Assembly (NCBI RefSeq): GCF_024622975.1
Contig: NZ_JANJZT010000017.1
Location: forward strand, 26,933 to 90,932
Origin: Blautia caecimuris
GTDB lineage: Bacteria; Bacillota; Clostridia; Lachnospirales; Lachnospiraceae
Direction of reading: 5' to 3'
Length of the DNA stretch: 64,000 nucleotides
Positions 47,174-55,818 of this stretch are shown piece after piece. Numbering within the stretch: the stretch's first letter is position 1; each line of letters starts with the position of its first letter. The translations under genes and the position numbers were made by a program. Below the pieces are notes generated by a model. The model was not told where the DNA came from, searched no databases, and was given only the letters and a program-made list of their open reading frames with translations.

Positions 47174-48358
47174 TTGACGTTTAAGGTAAATGCAGTGCCG
47201 ACATTAACATCCCCTTACAGGCGAGATGAAAAAGAATCGGGAATGTATGAAACGATTTATTATCTTCTTGTCAATATGAGAGATCTGCCGGAGAACATTC
47301 CAATGGATGTGAATCCCCGTGTTCCTAAGATGGGAACCAATGTGGCAAAGAGACTGATTCATGCAGTTGTGGAGCCGGAAACAGATTTTTATGTTAACAA
47401 CAGGGGAATTGTAATTTCTGCTCAGGCCTTTAGTTTTAACAGTACAGACTCAGAGGTAACTATTGATCTGGGAGAACAGAACGATGAAAATGACAGATTC
47501 AGTTATGGAATTCTGGATGGCGGACATACCTATACAGCAATTATGCAGAACCGGGATAAAATTCCGGAAAACATCGAAAAATATGTACGTATTGAAGTAA
47601 TTATCAATGTGCTTAACATTACACGGCTTTCCGATGCCAGAAACACATCCGTACAGGTTTCAGATATTGCCCTATTTAATTTGGAAGACAGTTTTGAGGA
47701 TATTCACAGGGTCATTAAAGATGAAACTTATGCAGAAAAAATTGCATATAAGGACAATGAAAACAAGCCGATTAATGTTTCGGAGCTTTTGAGACTTCTG
47801 TATGCATTTGATATAAAAAAATATCCGGATGACAGTATGGCGCCTATTCAGAGCTATTTCGGAAAAGCCTAGGTATTTAAGCGATATAAAGAGGCCTACA
47901 ATACCGGCTTTTATAAAGCTCTGACAAAAGAACTTCCTGTTCTGGTAAAACTGTATGACTATATTGAACAGGATCTTGCCAATAAATATAATGAGTATAA
48001 AAAGTCGCTGGGTTTTTCTCATCCACATTTTGGGAATGTAAAAGGTATAGAATATATGGAACGGGGAGGAAAAACAGGATTTTTACAGAAAGAAACCATG
48101 TATATGATTTCCAGCGGATATATTTATCCTATATTTGTAGTTTTCAGGCCATTGCTGGAATATTTTAAGGAAACAGAAACAGTAAACTGGCTGTTTGACC
48201 CGTTGGAAGTATGGGATGAGGTTGGGGCAAGCCTTGTACAGAATACATTTGAGACAAGCAACAATCCCCAGCTGACAGGTAAAGATAAACAGCTGTGGCT
48301 TTCCAATTATCGTATTGTAGAAACTCAAAGTTTGAGGAAACTTTTGAAAAGAAGATAG
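47174..48358 (+). pseudogene. AIPR-family (abortive phage resistance) gene with internal TAG
   Basis: A 394-codon frame is interrupted once, by TAG at 47870-47872. Before it are hallmark AIPR segments (TDFYVNNRGIVISAQAF, YGILDGGHTYTAIMQNRD, ARNTSVQVSDIALFNLEDSF, SELLRLLYAF); after it the same frame continues VFKRYKEAYNTGFYKALTKE, SSGYIYPIFVVFRPLLEYF and DEVGASLVQNTFETSNNPQL. A CAG to TAG change would explain it (family usually KAQVFK). The start is TTG 47174 or an unrecognised upstream codon; only a weak AGGA precedes. AIPR proteins are linked to phage abortive infection. As written, only a truncated 232-residue product is possible. Confidence 0.78.
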
Positions 48359-48455
48359 AGAAGAATGTCTGTTGGAAGGATATGCGGAAATATATTTTGT
48401 GAATTCTGGGAGTTTTATAGATTGTAGAGCGAATAAAACAAGAAGAAAAGTGTGT

Positions 48456-48494
48456 ATGGTAAAAATAGTGTTTGTATGCCACGGCACTCTTTGA
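48456..48494 (+). other. Attachment site 1: 5' end of a LMW-PTP gene
   Basis: ATG GTA AAA ATA GTG TTT GTA TGC CAC GGC encodes MVKIVFVCHG, the start of low-molecular-weight protein-tyrosine phosphatases (consensus MIKVLFVCHGNICRSP), then diverges (TL-stop). TGCCACGGCA (48477-48486) is shared with sites at 59937 and 61530. This is the left junction (attL) of the 11.5-kb element and the right end of the segment carrying the AIPR gene. Confidence 0.72.
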
Positions 48495-48549
48495 AAGCTT
48501 CTCCAAAAAGCCAGTAAAATCAAGGCCTGGAAGGCATTGGCGGTTGAAA

Positions 48550-48568
48550 AATAACCCGATAATAACCC
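48550..48568. repeat. Left arm-type repeats of the 11.5-kb element
   Basis: AATAACCC at 48550-48557 and 48561-48568, 11 bp apart, the same spacing as the arm repeats of the rhaM element. The motif recurs at the right end (59768). Confidence 0.7.
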
Positions 48569-48576
48569 ACGGTATT

Positions 48577-48670
48577 TTGTGCAGATATTACATGTAAATA
48601 TAGATGATTTTTGGGACGCAACATGATAGAAGAGCTGTAAGATTTTGAAAAGAAAATCTTATGGCTTTTT
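48577..48670 (+). ncRNA. Candidate short RNA complementary to the int leader
   Basis: GGGACGCAACATGATA (48613-48628) is the exact reverse complement of 58457-58472, the distal hairpin arm just before the int ribosome-binding site. A terminator follows: GTAAGATTTT pairs with AAAATCTTAT, then GGC and a T-run (about 48632-48670). A possible promoter, TTGTGC (48577-48582), 16 bp, TATAGA (48599-48604), would start transcription near the GGG. The predicted RNA is about 55 nt. Promoter strength is modest; transcript and function are inferred. The rest of the 400-bp gap holds only att site 1. Confidence 0.5.
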
Positions 48671-48760
48671 TCTGTGAAACAAATCGAATTGAAAAGACAA
48701 TGTTGATAGGTTATAATTTTTATATCTCTGTAGACGGAATATATTAGATGGAGGATGTAA

Positions 48761-50731
48761 ATGTTTGACCAAGAAAAATTAGTAGCAGTTATTGCTGCTT
48801 ATAAAGATTATTTTCCAAATCATTGGAAAGATGAAAAGTATAAGTGGGAGGCAATCCAGTATTTCCAAGAACATTGGAACATATCTGCCGAGAATTTCCT
48901 TGATATGTTTATGGAAGCAACAGATAAAACCTATAATTTGCTGGCTAATATGAATAATTATCCCCGGGGTATGATTAAATCATTTGCTATGGCTGACCCA
49001 GAAGCTGTTCGATCTATGTTTATGGCTCTTTTTGATGAATCTCAAAATCTGGCACAGCGTATTGAACAATTTATAACATCAGCAGAAAATTTACGTGTCA
49101 AATATGATGATGGTACGTGGAAACAGCATTATCAGACAGCAAATGCGATCAGTACATATCTTTGGCTTAAATATCCGGATAAATATTACATCTATAAGTA
49201 TTCTGAAGTGCGTGCAATTGCGAGGGAGATAGGAAGCGATTTTGTACCTAAAAAAGGTGGATCGGTATCAAATATAGAAAATAGTTATAAACTTTACGAT
49301 GAGATTAGAAAAAAGCTTGCTAGTGACAGTGAGCTTGATGAAATTTTACAAAATGTTTTGAATGAAGATTGTTATCCAGATCCAAGAAAAATAACGATGA
49401 CGTTAGATGTAGGATTTTTTGTTAGTAGATTCTATAATCAGCAAAAAGAAATTGACCTAAATTCCTTGCATTCAGATGCAAAATTCTCAAAATGGTATGC
49501 ACCTGTTATCGAATCTTTGTATAAAATGGGTGGAAGTGGAAAAAGACCAGATGTTCACCAGAAAATTATTAAAGATTATGGTATTACAGACGATGAACTT
49601 AAAGTGGTAAATTCTACCGGTAATGCCCAGGTACTAAATGATATAGATTGGGCTCGCAATTATTTGGTTTATGAAGGTGTTCTTGATAAAGGTGAGAACG
49701 GTTTGTGGACACTTACGGAGTTGGGGAAAAAACTCATAATAACAGAGGAATTGGCAAGTAAACTTACCGCTAAATGGGTTAAGATAAAGACAGCAGAAAG
49801 AGAACATAGATACGTACCAGACATAGATTTGACGCCGTATTATGTGTATAGAACAGACGGTAATCAGAATTCTATTGCCTTATATAAAAAAGAAGATTTT
49901 CTTAATGAAGTGTATATGGCAGAAGAAAACTATAATACTTTAGTAGACCTTCTTAAAAACAAAAAGAATTTAATCCTTCAAGGAGCACCAGGGGTGGGAA
50001 AAACTTTCGCTGCTACGAGATTGGCATATTCTATGATGGGCGAAAAGGATGATTCCAGAATTGAGTTTGTTCAGTTCCACCAGAATTATTCATACGAGGA
50101 TTTCATTATGGGGTATAAGCCACAAGATGAAGGATTTAAACTTACAAATGGCATTTTCTATCAGTTTTGTATGAATGCAGCCGAGCATCCGGATAAGGAC
50201 TACTTTTTTATTATTGATGAAATCAACCGTGGAAATATGAGTAAGATTTTTGGCGAGTTATTGATGCTTATTGAAAAGGATTACAGAGGTACAACGGTTA
50301 CACTGGCATATTCAAGAACAGCTTTTTCTGTACCAAAGAATCTTTATATTATTGGCATGATGAATACTGCCGACAGAAGTCTGGCGATGATTGATTATGC
50401 GCTTAGAAGAAGATTCAGCTTTTATGAGATGGAGCCTGGATTTAATTCAGAAGGATTTAAAGCATATCAAGCATCACTGAAAAATGAAACTTTCAATACT
50501 CTTATAGAACAGATTATTGATTTGAATAGGGAAATCAATATAGATGATTCTCTTGGACCGGGGTTCCGTATTGGTCACAGTTATTTTTGTGGTCAGGAAG
50601 AATGTACTGAGGAATGGATGAAGGCAGTTGTGTATTACGATATTATTCCGATGTTGCAAGAATATTGGTTTGATGATAGACAAAAGGTTAAGCGGTGGGA
50701 AAATCTATTAATAGGAGTATTCAATGACTAA
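48761..50731 (+). CDS. McrB-like AAA+ GTPase with Mrr-type N-terminal DNA-binding domain
   Basis: A 656-residue protein. Residues 1-220 are an unfamiliar alpha-helical region; about 240-335 match the Mrr N-terminal winged helix (WYAPVIESLYKMGGSGKRPD, DWARNYLVYEGVLDKGENGL, WTLTELGKKL); 390-656 are the McrB motor: Walker A LILQGAPGVGKTFAATRLAY, FVQFHQNYSYEDFIMGYKPQ, Walker B YFFIIDEINRGNMSKIFGEL, and the MNTADRSLAMIDYALRRRF sensor/arginine segment. McrB translocates DNA and activates McrC to cut modified (usually methylated) DNA. GGAGG precedes ATG. It overlaps mcrC by 8 bp. Confidence 0.93.
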   Translation: MFDQEKLVAVIAAYKDYFPNHWKDEKYKWEAIQYFQEHWNISAENFLDMFMEATDKTYNLLANMNNYPRGMIKSFAMADPEAVRSMFMALFDESQNLAQRIEQFITSAENLRVKYDDGTWKQHYQTANAISTYLWLKYPDKYYIYKYSEVRAIAREIGSDFVPKKGGSVSNIENSYKLYDEIRKKLASDSELDEILQNVLNEDCYPDPRKITMTLDVGFFVSRFYNQQKEIDLNSLHSDAKFSKWYAPVIESLYKMGGSGKRPDVHQKIIKDYGITDDELKVVNSTGNAQVLNDIDWARNYLVYEGVLDKGENGLWTLTELGKKLIITEELASKLTAKWVKIKTAEREHRYVPDIDLTPYYVYRTDGNQNSIALYKKEDFLNEVYMAEENYNTLVDLLKNKKNLILQGAPGVGKTFAATRLAYSMMGEKDDSRIEFVQFHQNYSYEDFIMGYKPQDEGFKLTNGIFYQFCMNAAEHPDKDYFFIIDEINRGNMSKIFGELLMLIEKDYRGTTVTLAYSRTAFSVPKNLYIIGMMNTADRSLAMIDYALRRRFSFYEMEPGFNSEGFKAYQASLKNETFNTLIEQIIDLNREINIDDSLGPGFRIGHSYFCGQEECTEEWMKAVVYYDIIPMLQEYWFDDRQKVKRWENLLIGVFND

Positions 50732-51785
50732 CGATAAAGGTATTTTTATCAAAAATATTTATTATATGCTTGCCTATGCATTTCAAGTCCTTAGACAGAA
50801 GAATTATGATAATGTTGCAGCTGAAGATTTTGACAATGTACAGGATTTATTTGCAGCAATTCTTGCAAAAGGTGTTTCGCAACAGCTTAAACAGGGACTT
50901 TATCGAGAGTACATTACGAAAAATGAAGACTTGTCCATTTTGCGTGGCAAACTGGATATTTATGGAACTATTAAAAACCAAATTCAAAGGAAGATGCTTT
51001 TGTCTTGCGAGTATGATGAACTCTCAGTAAACAATATCTTTAATCAGATATTGAAGACTACAATAACTATTCTGATCAAGGATACTGGAGTAAAAAAATT
51101 GCATAAGGCGGAGTTAAAGAAGATAGTTCTGTTCTTTAATGAGGTAGATGAAATAGGACTTTCAAATATTAGATGGGACAGTCTGATATATCAACGCAAC
51201 AATCAGAATTATGAGATGCTTATGAATGTTTGTTATTTTGTATTAGATGGAATGATTCAGACTACAAACAAAGGTAATTATAAGATGATGTCTTTTTCTG
51301 ATGAGCATATTCATAGACTTTATGAGAAATTTGTATTGGAATACTTCAAGCAACATCATTCCTATTTGTCAGAAGCAAGGGCTGCTCAGGTTAAGTGGGA
51401 TTTGCCTTCGGATACAGAAGAGAGTATGATACGATTTCTGCCTGTTATGCAGACAGATATTTTCCTCAGATATAAAGAGCAAATTTTAATAATAGATACA
51501 AAATATTATGGGCATACTATGCAGATGCAGTATGACAAGGCAACGCTTCATTCGGGAAATATGTATCAGATTTTTACATATGTTAAGAATCAAGATGTGA
51601 AGAATACAGGTAATGTATCTGGGATGTTGTTATATGCAAAAACAGAGGAAGCAATCACACCAGATTGCAGTTTTGTGATGGGCGGAAATAAGATTAGTGT
51701 AAAAACATTGGATTTGAATAAAGAGTTTAAATTAATTGCAGCTCAGTTAGATAAGATTGTTGAAGAGTATTTTCGAAAGATATAG
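50724..51785 (+). CDS. mcrC: McrC-like endonuclease subunit
   Basis: A 353-residue McrC family protein with an N-terminal adaptor (GIFIKNIYYMLAYAFQVLRQ) and a C-terminal PD-(D/E)xK nuclease (LPVMQTDIFLRYKEQILIID then TKYYGHTMQ; Asp, Asp-x-Lys pattern). Overlaps the McrB gene, giving coupled translation. Together they form a type IV modification-dependent restriction system against phage or plasmid DNA. All visible catalytic residues are present. Confidence 0.92.
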   Translation: MTNDKGIFIKNIYYMLAYAFQVLRQKNYDNVAAEDFDNVQDLFAAILAKGVSQQLKQGLYREYITKNEDLSILRGKLDIYGTIKNQIQRKMLLSCEYDELSVNNIFNQILKTTITILIKDTGVKKLHKAELKKIVLFFNEVDEIGLSNIRWDSLIYQRNNQNYEMLMNVCYFVLDGMIQTTNKGNYKMMSFSDEHIHRLYEKFVLEYFKQHHSYLSEARAAQVKWDLPSDTEESMIRFLPVMQTDIFLRYKEQILIIDTKYYGHTMQMQYDKATLHSGNMYQIFTYVKNQDVKNTGNVSGMLLYAKTEEAITPDCSFVMGGNKISVKTLDLNKEFKLIAAQLDKIVEEYFRKI

Positions 51786-51845
51786 TTAGACTTATAGAAT
51801 GGAAAGTGTTGGGAATATTTATAATTTAGAAAGTTGGTGGAAAGC

Positions 51846-53240
51846 TTGGATATAAAACAATTAATCGGTGAAGCAACTGAATATGACAAAAAGCTATCTT
51901 TGGAAGCGAAGAAACCAAAGAGTTGGTGTAAAAGCGTAAGTGCTTTTGCAAATACACTTGGTGGAGCGTTAATCTTTGGAATAGCCGATAATGATGAAGT
52001 TGTAGGACTTGAAAATCCGAATGGTGATGCTGAGAAAATAAGTGAAATCATTAAGACAAGGATGGATCCAATTCCAGAATTTCGTCTTCGATTTGAACAG
52101 GTCGAAGATGGAAAAGTATTAATTATACTGGATATTTTCAAAGGTGAAGAGACACCGTACTATTATTCGGGTGATGGTGTGCTGGAAGCATATGTTCGTG
52201 TTGGAAACGAGAGTGTGAAAGCGACATCAACGGAATTGAAAAGACTGGTGTTGCGCGGTAGAAATACATCTTATGATTCACAGATTTCTACGTATAAGGT
52301 GGAAGATTTTGCTTTTTCCAAACTCCGGGAAAGATATAAAAAATGGACAGGAAATAGTTTTGATGAGAAAGATCTTATATCATTTGGGTTGGCGAATGAG
52401 CAAGGATATTTGACAAATGCCGGAGCCTTGGTTGCAGATGAAAGCCCTATTCGATGGTCAAGATTATTTTGTACCCGGTGGAATGGATTAAATAAAAGCG
52501 GTGGTACAATAGATGCATTTGACGATGCGGAATATTCTGGAAGTGTATTGTCATTAATTGATAATGGAGAAGCTTTTATTAAGAGAAATGCGAAATTAAT
52601 GTGGAGAAAGACTGCTAATTCCAGAGAAGAAATGCCGGAATATGTAGAACGTAGTTATCATGAAGCATTGGTTAATGCATTGGCTCATAGAGATTATCTT
52701 GTGAATGGTAGTGAAGTGCATATTGATATTTACGATGATCGTATGGAAATTTATTCGCCAGGAGGCATGCCGGACGGTTCCATTATTCAGGACAGAGATC
52801 CACTTACAGTTCCATCAACGAGAAGAAACCCGGTTTTGGCAGATATATTTAATCGGCTGGGATATATGGAACGTAAAGGTAGTGGATTCGGAAAAATCAT
52901 CGGTGGCTATGAATTTCAGATCAACTATGATGAAAGTAAAAAGCCGTCTTTTAGATCGGATCGGTACCAGTTTACAGTTGTGATGCCAAATTTGAATTAC
53001 AATGTCCCTCAGGATGTCCCTCAGGATGTCCCTCGGAATGTCCCTCAGAAAAAAGAGAGTAATCCGTTGGAAATTCAAATATTGAATATGATAAAAAAGG
53101 ATAATAAAATCAGTACAGAAAAAATGGCAATGACGTTAGGAATAAGTTCCAAGACTGTAAAACGTCACATCAAAGATATAGGTATTATACGATTTATTGG
53201 TCGTGGTTCCAATGGACATTGGGAAATAATTGATGATTAG
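51846..53240 (+). CDS. AlbA-domain ATP-binding regulator with C-terminal HTH
   Basis: A roughly 464-residue protein with an N-terminal AlbA_2/Schlafen-like domain (about 1-120: LSLEAKKPKSWCKSVSAFAN, TLGGALIFGIADNDEVVGLE), a HATPase-type region (about 255-345: YHEALVNALAHRDYLVNGSE, MEIYSPGGMPDGSI, RNPVLADIFNRLGYMERKGS), a VPQD linker repeat, and a C-terminal winged helix (ISTEKMAMTLGISSKTVKRH). TTG 51846 is preferred for spacing from GGTGG; TTG 51834 is possible. Lying 60 bp after mcrC, it may regulate or assist defence; the function of this family is poorly defined. Confidence 0.82.
   Translation: MDIKQLIGEATEYDKKLSLEAKKPKSWCKSVSAFANTLGGALIFGIADNDEVVGLENPNGDAEKISEIIKTRMDPIPEFRLRFEQVEDGKVLIILDIFKGEETPYYYSGDGVLEAYVRVGNESVKATSTELKRLVLRGRNTSYDSQISTYKVEDFAFSKLRERYKKWTGNSFDEKDLISFGLANEQGYLTNAGALVADESPIRWSRLFCTRWNGLNKSGGTIDAFDDAEYSGSVLSLIDNGEAFIKRNAKLMWRKTANSREEMPEYVERSYHEALVNALAHRDYLVNGSEVHIDIYDDRMEIYSPGGMPDGSIIQDRDPLTVPSTRRNPVLADIFNRLGYMERKGSGFGKIIGGYEFQINYDESKKPSFRSDRYQFTVVMPNLNYNVPQDVPQDVPRNVPQKKESNPLEIQILNMIKKDNKISTEKMAMTLGISSKTVKRHIKDIGIIRFIGRGSNGHWEIIDD
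53001..53048 (+). repeat. Four 12-bp tandem repeats in the AlbA-ATPase gene
   Basis: Four copies of (A/G)ATGTCCCTC(A/G)G encode (N/D)VP(Q/R) four times as a linker before the C-terminal winged helix. Unit length is a multiple of three, so copy-number change keeps the frame and alters linker length. Confidence 0.9.
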
Positions 53241-53268
53241 AAATACAACTTAATATCATGTATAGCAA

Positions 53269-53310
53269 AGCTATAAGATTTCAAAAATGGAGTCTTATAG
53301 CTATTTTTTT
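53269..53310 (+). terminator. Terminator after the defence operon
   Basis: GCTATAAGA (53270-53278) pairs with TCTTATAGC (53293-53301), then TATTTTTTT. The remaining 250 bp to ssb are AT-rich with a CCCTC/GAGGG inverted repeat near 53431 and a GAATC-AGGCCT-GATTC palindrome at 53505; no gene is seen. Confidence 0.85.
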
Positions 53311-53566
53311 GCGCAAAAATAAAAAAATATTCGCCAACACCCTGTAAAAACACCGTTTTTCTTTTGTATATGTGAGAGATAAAAACAAAAAAATAAAATT
53401 TTTTGCATTTGCCCACTGTATTTTACCCTCTGAGCGTTTCGTTATATGAGGGCGTAAAAAAGAAAGTCTGATGCAATGGTAATAAATTGTTTTTGTGCTC
53501 TCAATTGAATCCAGGCCTGATTCATATGGAACAAGTAGATCAGAACAAAAAAAGGAGGAAGATGAG

Positions 53567-53965
53567 ATGAACAAAGTGATTTTAATGGGACGGCTTACAA
53601 AAGCTCCGGAGATTAAATATTTGCAGGATGATAATAAAACCGCAATGGCGCGATATATGTTAGCGGTTGACCGGAGATATGGAAAAGACCGGGAAAGGGA
53701 AGCTGATTTTATTTCCTGCGTGACATTCGGAAAGAATGCAGAGTTCGCGGAAATCTATTTGAAAAAGAGAACCAAGATTGTCATCAGCGGACGAATCCGC
53801 ACAGGAAGTTATACGGACAGCGAAGGAGTGAAAAGATACAGCAGCAATGTTGTTGTGGAAGAACATTTTTTTGCTGAAAACAAGAAAGCATCCGATACGG
53901 ATTCAAAAGATGAGAAAGATGGATTTATGAGTGTGCCGGAAGATGAGGAGCTGCCGTTTGAGTAG
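53567..53965 (+). CDS. ssb: Single-stranded DNA-binding protein of the element
   Basis: A 132-residue SSB: OB fold from MNKVILMGRLTKAPEIKY through RYMLAVDRRYGKDREREADF, ISCVTFGKNAEFAEIYLKK and VISGRIRTGSYTDSEGVK, and the acidic C-terminal tip EDEELPFE, typical for recruiting repair and replication partners. It likely coats single-stranded DNA during conjugal transfer or element replication. AAAGGAGG precedes ATG 53567; the frame extends upstream without a start signal. Confidence 0.94.
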   Translation: MNKVILMGRLTKAPEIKYLQDDNKTAMARYMLAVDRRYGKDREREADFISCVTFGKNAEFAEIYLKKRTKIVISGRIRTGSYTDSEGVKRYSSNVVVEEHFFAENKKASDTDSKDEKDGFMSVPEDEELPFE

Positions 53966-53984
53966 AAAGATCTCTGGAGCTTAA

Positions 53985-54105
53985 GCGGAAGAGCGCACTT
54001 ATATACTTTAGCAAGTATGTGCGTCCTCCGGAAGGGTACTTCTTTCTGGAAGCTATTCCAAAAGAAGTTTTCGGATTGCATCCGGTGAAGGAGTATCCCT
54101 TCCGG
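53985..54105. other. Hairpin-rich region, candidate oriT of the 11.5-kb element
   Basis: Two large stem-loops lie between ssb and the mobilization genes: GCGCACTT (53993-54000) with AAGTATGTGCG (54013-54023), and CCGGAAGGGTAC (54028-54039) with GTATCCCTTCCGG (54093-54105), the latter enclosing ACTTCTTT/AAAAGAAGT and GGAA/TTCC. Position before the relaxase gene suggests an origin of transfer or single-strand initiation site. No nick consensus could be assigned. Confidence 0.45.
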
Positions 54106-54166
54106 CATAGATGCCTAACCCATAAAAAGAAAACACGAAAACAGAAATAAAAGGAGGAAGTTGATT

Positions 54167-54579
54167 ATGCAAAAAAAGAAAATTTTCAGGAATATGTAAC
54201 ACGTACACAAAATGAAATCGCAGGGATTGAATCGAAAATCGAAGCGGAAGAATTGAAAAAACTGCAATTAGAACACAAGATGCAGTGATTGCAGAATGTT
54301 ACAGAATATAAGGTGAATAAATCGAAAAAAGCGAGAGTGAGTCGCCTGATTACAAGGGGAGCTGCGATTGAATGTATTTGCAAAGATGTGGAATTGCTTG
54401 ATAAAGCAGAGTTCTTTCTTCTGGCAGAAAGGATTTTCTCGGATCCGGTTCTTTGTGATGAGATTGCAAAAATGGTTGTTGGAAGAAGAGATCGTATAGA
54501 AGCAGGAGAAGCAGAACTTCAAAGCACCATTGAAGACTTAAAAGAAGCTGGATATTGGAAGTCCAGCAGAAAGGAGTAG
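54167..54579 (+). pseudogene. DUF3847-like mobilization accessory gene, frameshift plus TGA
   Basis: ATG 54167 has a perfect AAGGAGG but stops after ten codons. Adding one A to the A7 run at 54171-54177 gives a long frame: MQKKENFQEYVTRTQNEIAG, IESKIEAEELKKLQLEHKMQ, then TGA (54286-54288), then LQNVTEYKVNKSKKARVSRL, ITRGAAIECICKDVELL and on to WKSSRKE. The joined protein resembles DUF3847 proteins, small helical genes placed just before MobA/MobL relaxases. Two lesions make it a pseudogene unless recoded; the part from TTG 54289 could still be made. Confidence 0.7.
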
Positions 54580-54582
54580 GAG

Positions 54583-55818
54583 ATGGCAAGCTATCATTTT
54601 CATTTAACACAGGTGAAGAGAAGCAGAGGACAGTCCGTGATTGCTCAGGCGGCATATCGCGCAGGAGAAAAGCTTTACAGTACCTACTATGGAGAATCCA
54701 GTGATTTTACAAGAAAACGTGGCGTGGTCATGGCAGAAATTTGTCTGCCGGACCATGCACCCAGAGAATATGCTGACAGGGAAACTTTGTGGAATGCGTT
54801 GGAATGGGCGGAGTCCGGAAGAAAAGCACAGCTGGCTCACAGCTTTGATATTACGCTCATGAACGAGTTTTCCATGGAAGAAAACATTGAAATGGCACGG
54901 GCATTTGTCCAGGAAGAACTGGTGTCCAGAGGCATGATTGCCGATTTTGCAATTCATGATCCAGTGCGGCCGAAAGGTGCAGAACCTAATCCACATATCC
55001 ACATCTTAGTTCCGATCCGTCCTCTGAAGGAAGATGGAACCTGGGGGATAAAAGAAAAGAAGATATCGGTGATGGATGAGCAGGGGAATCCGGTTTTGGA
55101 TAAAAATGGAAAACAGGCATACCGTGCAGTATCCACAACCGGATGGAGCAGCAAGGAGATGCTGATCTATCTGCGAAAAAACTGGGAAAATCGGTGCAAT
55201 GAAAAGTTTAAAGAAAAAGGATTATCTGTTCGAGTCGATGCACGTTCTTTCAAAGAACGGGGGATTGACCGAATCCCGATGATTCATGAAGGACCACATG
55301 TACGCGCAATGGAAGCAAAAGGAATTCGGACTGCATTAGGAAATCTGAACCGGCTGATCAGTCAGTTTAATCAGATAGCTATGGAAATCACAGTGCTGAA
55401 ATCTTGGATATCAGAAAAAATATATGAACTGAAAAGGCAGATGTATTATGTGCAGAAGCCAACACTTGCAGGGTATTTACAGCGATATTATGACGAGAGA
55501 AACCGAGTGGCGAGAACCTATCAATATAGAAGTCAGAAAGCGATGAACACAAATCTGAAACAACTTGCTGAGACAATCGCATTTCTGTCAGACGAAAATA
55601 TTGATACACCAGAAGAACTGGAACAGCGGATTCAGGAACTGAGCAGCCGAGGCCATGATTTGCAATACGATCTTGATGAGGCGGACAGTTTGATTCAGGA
55701 GATGAAGAAGTTGATAAAGGCATGGGATGATTATGAGACATTTCGACCGGTTTATGAAGAGTATAAAAACAAATTTTTCGGCAAAGAAAAATTTAAAAAG
55801 GGCATGCAAAAGAACTGA
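54583..55818 (+). CDS. MobA/MobL (MobQ-type) relaxase, C-terminus frameshifted
   Basis: A 411-residue protein with the intact relaxase domain (1-240): catalytic Tyr region MASYHFHLTQVKRSRGQSVI and AAYRAGEKLY, and the metal-binding histidines in AEPNPHIHILVPIRPLKED. A coiled-coil region follows (about 290-400). It nicks oriT and leads the strand in transfer. The family tail continues in another frame after 55799, see the next entry. GGAG precedes ATG, 3 bp after the DUF3847 stop. The catalytic part should be made; effect of the lost tail is unknown. Confidence 0.88.
   Translation: MASYHFHLTQVKRSRGQSVIAQAAYRAGEKLYSTYYGESSDFTRKRGVVMAEICLPDHAPREYADRETLWNALEWAESGRKAQLAHSFDITLMNEFSMEENIEMARAFVQEELVSRGMIADFAIHDPVRPKGAEPNPHIHILVPIRPLKEDGTWGIKEKKISVMDEQGNPVLDKNGKQAYRAVSTTGWSSKEMLIYLRKNWENRCNEKFKEKGLSVRVDARSFKERGIDRIPMIHEGPHVRAMEAKGIRTALGNLNRLISQFNQIAMEITVLKSWISEKIYELKRQMYYVQKPTLAGYLQRYYDERNRVARTYQYRSQKAMNTNLKQLAETIAFLSDENIDTPEELEQRIQELSSRGHDLQYDLDEADSLIQEMKKLIKAWDDYETFRPVYEEYKNKFFGKEKFKKGMQKN

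Noticed and set aside
46976..47872. Programmed stop-codon recoding in the XRE and AIPR genes
   Set aside because: Two different stop codons in two neighbouring genes and no visible recoding structure; simple nonsense mutation is more economical.
53001..53048. Tandem repeats as a CRISPR or minisatellite locus
   Set aside because: Units are adjacent without spacers and encode a protein linker; no cas genes in the window.
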